From NCBI GenBank assembly GCA_017473905.1, contig JAFUJA010000024.1, positions 1 through 53,496 on the forward strand: a stretch of DNA of 53,496 nucleotides. The letters run 5' to 3'. The notes beneath the pieces were generated by a model. That model was given only the letters and a program-made list of their open reading frames with translations. It was not told the origin of the DNA and searched no databases. This stretch comes from Lachnospiraceae bacterium. Its GTDB lineage: Bacteria; Bacillota; Clostridia; Lachnospirales; Lachnospiraceae. A program made the position numbers and the translations under genes. Shown here piece after piece: positions 49,664-53,496 of this stretch; position 1 is the stretch's first letter, and each line of letters opens with the position of its first letter.

Positions 49664-52600
49664 ATGGCAAGAAAAATGAAAACCATGGATGGTAACACAG
49701 CTGCGGCTCACGTATCATATGCGTTTACTGACGTTGCTGCGATTTACCCTATCACACCCTCTTCACCCATGGCAGATTACACTGACAACTGGGCGACTCA
49801 GGGAAGAAAGAATATTTTCGGACACGAAGTTATTCTTTCCGAAATGCAGTCTGAGGCAGGTGCTGCAGGTGCAGTTCACGGCTCTCTTCAGGCTGGTGCT
49901 CTTACAACAACTTATACAGCTTCTCAGGGATTACTTCTTATGATCCCCAATATGTATAAGATTGCCGGAGAGCTTTTACCCGGTGTTATCAATGTAACCG
50001 CTCGTGCAGTTGCATCTCATGCACTTTCTATTTTCGGTGATCACTCCGATATTTATGCATGCCGTCAGACCGGTTTTGCAATGCTCTGCTCCAGCAGTGT
50101 TCAGGAAGTTATGGACTTAGGCGCAGTTGCACACTTAACAGCAATCAAAGGACGTGTTCCTTTTATGCACTTCTTCGACGGTTTCCGTACATCTCACGAA
50201 CTTCAGAAGATTGAAATCTGGGATTACGAAGATCTTGCAGAAATGTGCGATATGGATGCAGTTGCTGCATTCCGTAACCGTTCCTTAAATCCTGAGCATC
50301 CCGTAATGCGTGGTACTGCTCAGAACCCTGACGTATTCTTCCAGGCTCGTGAAGCATGTAACACATATTACGATGCAGTTCCCGACCTTGCACAGGAATA
50401 CATGGACAAGGTTAATGCAAAGCTCGGTACCGATTATAAGTTATTCAACTACTACGGTGCTGCTGATGCAGAAAAAGTTATCGTTGCTATGGGTTCCGTA
50501 TGTGAAACCATCGACGAAACCATCGACTATTTATTAGAAAAAGGCGAAAAAGTCGGTCTCGTTAAAGTACGTCTTTACAGACCTTTCAGCGCAAAGCACT
50601 TACTTGCAGCTATTCCTGATACCTGTAAGTCCATCAGCGTTCTTGACAGAACCAAAGAGCCCGGTGCTTTAGGCGATCCTTTATACCTCGATGTAGTTGC
50701 TGCATTAAAGGGTACTAAGTTTGAAACCATCCCCGTATACGCTGGCCGTTACGGTTTAGGTTCCAAAGATACCATCCCTGCAGATATCATCGCTGTATAC
50801 AACAACACAACCAAGAAGCAGTTCACTCTTGGTATCGTTGATGACGTTACAAACCTTTCTCTTGAAAGAGTTGAAAATCCTAACACCACTCCTGCATCCA
50901 CCATCAGCTGTAAGTTCTGGGGTCTTGGTGCAGACGGTACTGTAGGTGCTAACAAGAACTCTATCAAGATTATCGGTGACCACACCAACATGTATGCTCA
51001 GGCTTACTTTGATTACGACTCCAAAAAGTCCGGTGGTGTTACTATCTCTCACCTTCGTTTTGGTAAGGATCCTATTAAGTCTACCTACCTTATCAATAAG
51101 GCTAACTTCGTAGCATGCCACATGCCTGCATACGTTAAGAAGTACAACATGGTACAGGATCTGAAAGATGGCGGTACCTTCCTTCTTAACTGTTCATGGG
51201 ATATGGAAGAACTTGAAAAGAACCTTCCCGGACAGGCAAAGAAATATATGTATGACCACAAGATTAACTTCTACACCATCGATGGTTTCAAGATTGGTAA
51301 AGAAATCGGTCTTGGCGGACGTATCAACACCGTTCTTCAGTCTGCATTCTTCAAGCTTGCTGACATCATCCCTGCTGAAGATGCAATCAAGTACATGAAG
51401 GACGCTGCTACCGCTTCTTACTCCAAGAAGGGTGACGACATCGTTAAGATGAACCATGACGCTATTGATGCAGGTGCTACTGCATTTACAAAGATTGAAA
51501 TTCCTGAATCCTGGGCAAATGCAACCGAAGAAAAGCTCGGTGCAGATGTAACCGGTGAAAGAAAAGACGTTGTTGACTATGTTAACAACATTCAGAACGC
51601 AATCAACAGCCAGACCGGTAACCAGTTACCTGTTTCCGCATTCGTTGATTATGTAGACGGTACTCTTCCTTTAGGTTCCGCTGCATTCGAAAAGCGTGGT
51701 GTTGCTATCGACGTTCCCAGCTGGAATCCTGAAAACTGTATCCAGTGTAACTTCTGTTCTTATGTATGTCCTCACGCTGCTATCCGTCCCGTTGCTATGG
51801 ACGAAGCACAGGCAGCTGCAGCTCCTGCAGGTGCTACTATGGACTTAACAGGACTTCCCGGATACAAGTTCACAATGAGCGTTTCTGCACTTGACTGTAC
51901 AGGATGTGGCTCTTGTGTAAATGTATGTCCCGGCAAGAAGGGTGAAAAGGCTCTTTCCATGAAACCTTTCGAATCTCAGATTGAAGCTCAGGCAATGTTC
52001 GATTACGGTGTATCCATCGACGTTCCCGAAGCTGTAACAGAGAAATTCGCTGCTAAATCTGTTAAGGGTAGCCAGTTCAAGCAGCCCTTACTCGAGTTCT
52101 CCGGAGCTTGTGCAGGTTGTGGTGAAACACCTTACGCTAAACTTATGACTCAGTTATTTGGTGACAGAATGTATATTGCAAACGCAACCGGATGTTCTTC
52201 TATCTGGGGCGGTTCTTCACCTGCTTCACCTTATACCGTTAACAAAGAAGGCAAGGGACCCGCTTGGGCTAACTCCCTCTTCGAAGATAACGCAGAATAC
52301 GGATTTGGTATGGAACTTGCTAACAGAGCACTTAGAAAACGTGTTCTTGATGCAGCTACCAGCCTTTCTGCAAAAGCAGAAAATGCAGACGTTAAGGCAG
52401 CTTTAGCTGATTACCTTGCAACCAAGGATTCTTCTACAGACAACGCTGTTGCTACCAAGAAGATGATTGCTGCATTAGAAGCTTGCGGATGCTCAGATGC
52501 AGACAAGGAATACATCCTTGCTAACAAAGACTACGCTGCAAAGAAATCCCAGTGGATTCTCGGTGGTGACGGTTGGGCATACGACATCGGATTCGGTGGT

Positions 52601-53191
52601 GTTGACCACGTACTTGCAAGCGGACAGGATGTAAACATTCTCGTATTCGATACCGAAGTTTACTCCAACACAGGCGGACAGTCTTCCAAGGCTACTCCTA
52701 CCGGTGCTATCGCACAGTTCGCTGCTGCTGGTAAGGAAGTTAAGAAGAAAGACCTTGCTGCTATCGCTATGAGCTATGGTTACGTATACGTAGCACAGAT
52801 TGCTATGGGTGCTGACTACAACCAGTGTATCAAGGCATTTATCGAAGCTGAAAGCTATCCCGGTCCTTCACTTATCATTGCATACGCTCCTTGTATCAAC
52901 CATGGTATCAAGGGCGGCATGAAGGGTGCTCAGACCGAAGAAAAGAGAGCTGTAGCTTCCGGTTACTGGCACTTATTCCGCTTCGATCCCAGATTAGACG
53001 CAGAAGGACAGAATCCTTTCATGTTAGATTCTAAAGAACCTACTGCTGATTATCAGGAATTCATCACAAGCGAAGTTCGTTACAACTCCTTGTTAAGAAG
53101 CAAACCTGAAAGAGCAAAAGAGCTCTTCGCAAAGGCTGAAGCTGATGCTAAGAAGAAATATGCTGCTCTTGTTAAAAAAGCTGAGAAATAA
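49664..53191 (+). CDS. nifJ: pyruvate:ferredoxin (flavodoxin) oxidoreductase
   Basis: PFOR oxidises pyruvate with CoA to acetyl-CoA and CO2 and reduces ferredoxin, the main electron source for Rnf and hydrogenases. The 1175-residue single chain has the normal domain order. The N-terminal TPP/pyrimidine domain (DVAAIYPITPSSPMADYTDN) comes first, then the CoA and gamma domains. Two [4Fe-4S] motifs follow near residues 691 (CIQCNFCSYVCPHAAI) and 744 (CTGCGSCVNVCPGKKG). The proximal-cluster cysteine region lies near 815 (CAGCGETPYAK), and the C-terminal TPP-binding domain near 968 (GDGWAYDIGFGGVD, VYSNTGGQSSKATP). Codon use is strongly biased (GCT/GCA, GTT, AAG) compared with neighbours, as expected for an abundant protein. 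Confidence 0.97.
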   Translation: MARKMKTMDGNTAAAHVSYAFTDVAAIYPITPSSPMADYTDNWATQGRKNIFGHEVILSEMQSEAGAAGAVHGSLQAGALTTTYTASQGLLLMIPNMYKIAGELLPGVINVTARAVASHALSIFGDHSDIYACRQTGFAMLCSSSVQEVMDLGAVAHLTAIKGRVPFMHFFDGFRTSHELQKIEIWDYEDLAEMCDMDAVAAFRNRSLNPEHPVMRGTAQNPDVFFQAREACNTYYDAVPDLAQEYMDKVNAKLGTDYKLFNYYGAADAEKVIVAMGSVCETIDETIDYLLEKGEKVGLVKVRLYRPFSAKHLLAAIPDTCKSISVLDRTKEPGALGDPLYLDVVAALKGTKFETIPVYAGRYGLGSKDTIPADIIAVYNNTTKKQFTLGIVDDVTNLSLERVENPNTTPASTISCKFWGLGADGTVGANKNSIKIIGDHTNMYAQAYFDYDSKKSGGVTISHLRFGKDPIKSTYLINKANFVACHMPAYVKKYNMVQDLKDGGTFLLNCSWDMEELEKNLPGQAKKYMYDHKINFYTIDGFKIGKEIGLGGRINTVLQSAFFKLADIIPAEDAIKYMKDAATASYSKKGDDIVKMNHDAIDAGATAFTKIEIPESWANATEEKLGADVTGERKDVVDYVNNIQNAINSQTGNQLPVSAFVDYVDGTLPLGSAAFEKRGVAIDVPSWNPENCIQCNFCSYVCPHAAIRPVAMDEAQAAAAPAGATMDLTGLPGYKFTMSVSALDCTGCGSCVNVCPGKKGEKALSMKPFESQIEAQAMFDYGVSIDVPEAVTEKFAAKSVKGSQFKQPLLEFSGACAGCGETPYAKLMTQLFGDRMYIANATGCSSIWGGSSPASPYTVNKEGKGPAWANSLFEDNAEYGFGMELANRALRKRVLDAATSLSAKAENADVKAALADYLATKDSSTDNAVATKKMIAALEACGCSDADKEYILANKDYAAKKSQWILGGDGWAYDIGFGGVDHVLASGQDVNILVFDTEVYSNTGGQSSKATPTGAIAQFAAAGKEVKKKDLAAIAMSYGYVYVAQIAMGADYNQCIKAFIEAESYPGPSLIIAYAPCINHGIKGGMKGAQTEEKRAVASGYWHLFRFDPRLDAEGQNPFMLDSKEPTADYQEFITSEVRYNSLLRSKPERAKELFAKAEADAKKKYAALVKKAEK

Positions 53192-53212
53192 TTTTTCATA
53201 AGCATATGATTT

Positions 53213-53245
53213 AAGGGATGAATCTTCGGATTCATCCCTTTTATT
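53213..53245 (+). terminator. nifJ: terminator of nifJ
   Basis: Twelve-bp arms AAGGGATGAATC/GATTCATCCCTT (53213-53224 with 53229-53240) around a TTCG tetraloop, followed by TTTATT. Confidence 0.92.
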
Positions 53246-53310
53246 ATGCCCAATTTTTATCATTTTCAGTCCAGATTAAAAACATGTATGGAGTTTTTTA
53301 ATTTTTCTAT

Positions 53311-53361
53311 CCATAAAAAAAAGCTGTCATAACACTACTGTTACAACAGCTTTTATTATGG
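53311..53361 (-). terminator. long hairpin terminator, mainly for leftward transcription from the right edge
   Basis: Nested arms CCATAA/TTATGG (53311-53316, 53356-53361), AAAGCTGT/ACAGCTTT (53320-53327, 53346-53353) and TAACA/TGTTA (53330-53334, 53339-53343). On the minus strand the core hairpin is followed by eight T; on the + strand only four. It therefore suits a gene entering from the right. Confidence 0.7.
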
Positions 53362-53375
53362 GTATCCAAACTTTT

Positions 53376-53467
53376 TTAGGGTCTGATTATTTTCGGGTCA
53401 ATCGTTAGGGGCAAACTTTAGGGTCTATTTTTAGGGGCTGGTTTTAGGGTGCGGTTTTAGGGTCTGC
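53376..53467. repeat. 13-bp tandem repeat array
   Basis: On the + strand G-triplets start at 53379, 53395, 53408, 53421, 53434, 53447 and 53460. The last six are spaced exactly 13 bp, the first gap is 16. The consensus is TTTTAGGGTCTGn, or GACCCTAAAAnnn on the minus strand. The units diverge outside the AGGG core, so the array is old or selected only for the core. It overlaps the end of the partial gene at the window edge. Confidence 0.8.
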
Positions 53468-53496
53468 TCCATAATCAATTAGTTTAAATAGGGAAG
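53444..53496 (-). CDS. partial C-terminus, ankyrin-repeat-like
   Basis: One minus-strand frame stays open from the window edge to a TAA at 53444-53446 and reads SLFKLIDYGADPKTAP. The segment LIDYGADP is the typical turn of an ankyrin repeat. Only 16 full codons are visible, so the assignment is tentative. The last residues DPKTAP are encoded by two units of the 13-bp repeat, and the terminator at 53311-53361 would end the transcript. Confidence 0.35.
   Translation of the reverse strand, partial: SLFKLIDYGADPKTAP

Noticed and set aside
50163-50393. Minus-strand frames inside nifJ
   Set aside because: The strong codon bias of nifJ leaves open mirror frames; the + strand protein is conserved throughout.
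1-53496. CRISPR array, prophage, insertion sequence or integrated island
   Set aside because: No spaced palindromic repeats, transposase, integrase or phage genes are seen, and gene style is uniform. The AP2/HNH-like gene is the only mobile-derived candidate.

Overview
The window looks like chromosome of an anaerobic, low-GC, Gram-positive Clostridia member, most probably family Lachnospiraceae. This rests on gene content and gene style: a complete rnfCDGEAB cluster, a single-chain pyruvate:ferredoxin oxidoreductase, ATP-type PEPCK, a cmk-ispH-S1 cluster, scpA/scpB beside DacF-type carboxypeptidases, a SpoIID-family protein, a Phe T-box, a Firmicutes-type 6S RNA, strong GGAGG ribosome sites and TTGACA/TATAAT or TGnTATAAT promoters. 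No taxonomic marker gene lies inside, so the family call is inference. I see no phage, insertion sequence, CRISPR array or tRNA. This is mostly housekeeping chromosome.

Layout. 1-368: no gene, but a strong leftward promoter with A-tracts and a structured leader that looks like the start of an rRNA operon lying off the left edge. 369-7549: leftward Phe T-box operon pheS-pheT-M18 aminopeptidase-MBL hydrolase-queA. 7546-9360: a SpoIID/LytB-domain gene and a 6S RNA gene with its own promoter and terminator. 9400-14577: a GT-C-like membrane protein, pckA and an M24 aminopeptidase. 14611-16095: citrate synthase on the + strand. 16102-19034: thrC and a response regulator/GGDEF protein. 19070-22284: an AP2/degenerate-HNH protein with an apparently leaderless promoter, a GH25-like membrane protein that has lost catalytic acids, and apbE. 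22293-27592: rnfCDGEAB. 27818-28927: a YprB-like DEDD nuclease. 28975-34727: rpiR-HI0933 flavoprotein-cmk-ispH-S1 protein-cheR. 34735-40240: a five-gene biotin/Na+ decarboxylase or transcarboxylase operon. 40294-45025: two D-Ala-D-Ala carboxypeptidases bracketing a phosphoesterase and scpA-scpB. 45085-49305: rpsU, alaS and a CAP/SH3 lipoprotein. 49664-53191: nifJ. 53311-53496: a hairpin terminator, a 13-bp tandem repeat and the tail of an ankyrin-like gene entering from the right.

How the genes fit together. PFOR makes reduced ferredoxin. Rnf oxidises it with NAD+ and exports ions. ApbE, convergent to rnf, would attach FMN to RnfG and RnfD. OadB/OadG could exchange the same ion (Na+) with biotin-dependent decarboxylation. 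PEPCK, citrate synthase and the MmdA/OadA pair all sit at the pyruvate/oxaloacetate/acetyl-CoA node. The window therefore holds much of a ferredoxin- and cation-coupled energy economy, although in separate transcription units.

The most interesting points are the operon carrying two different carboxyltransferases with one biotin carrier and an ion pump; the Cys-rich tail on RnfE; the leaderless AP2 protein with a dead HNH core; the catalytically stripped GH25 domain; and the 13-bp phased repeat at the right edge, which places stop codons in all three frames.
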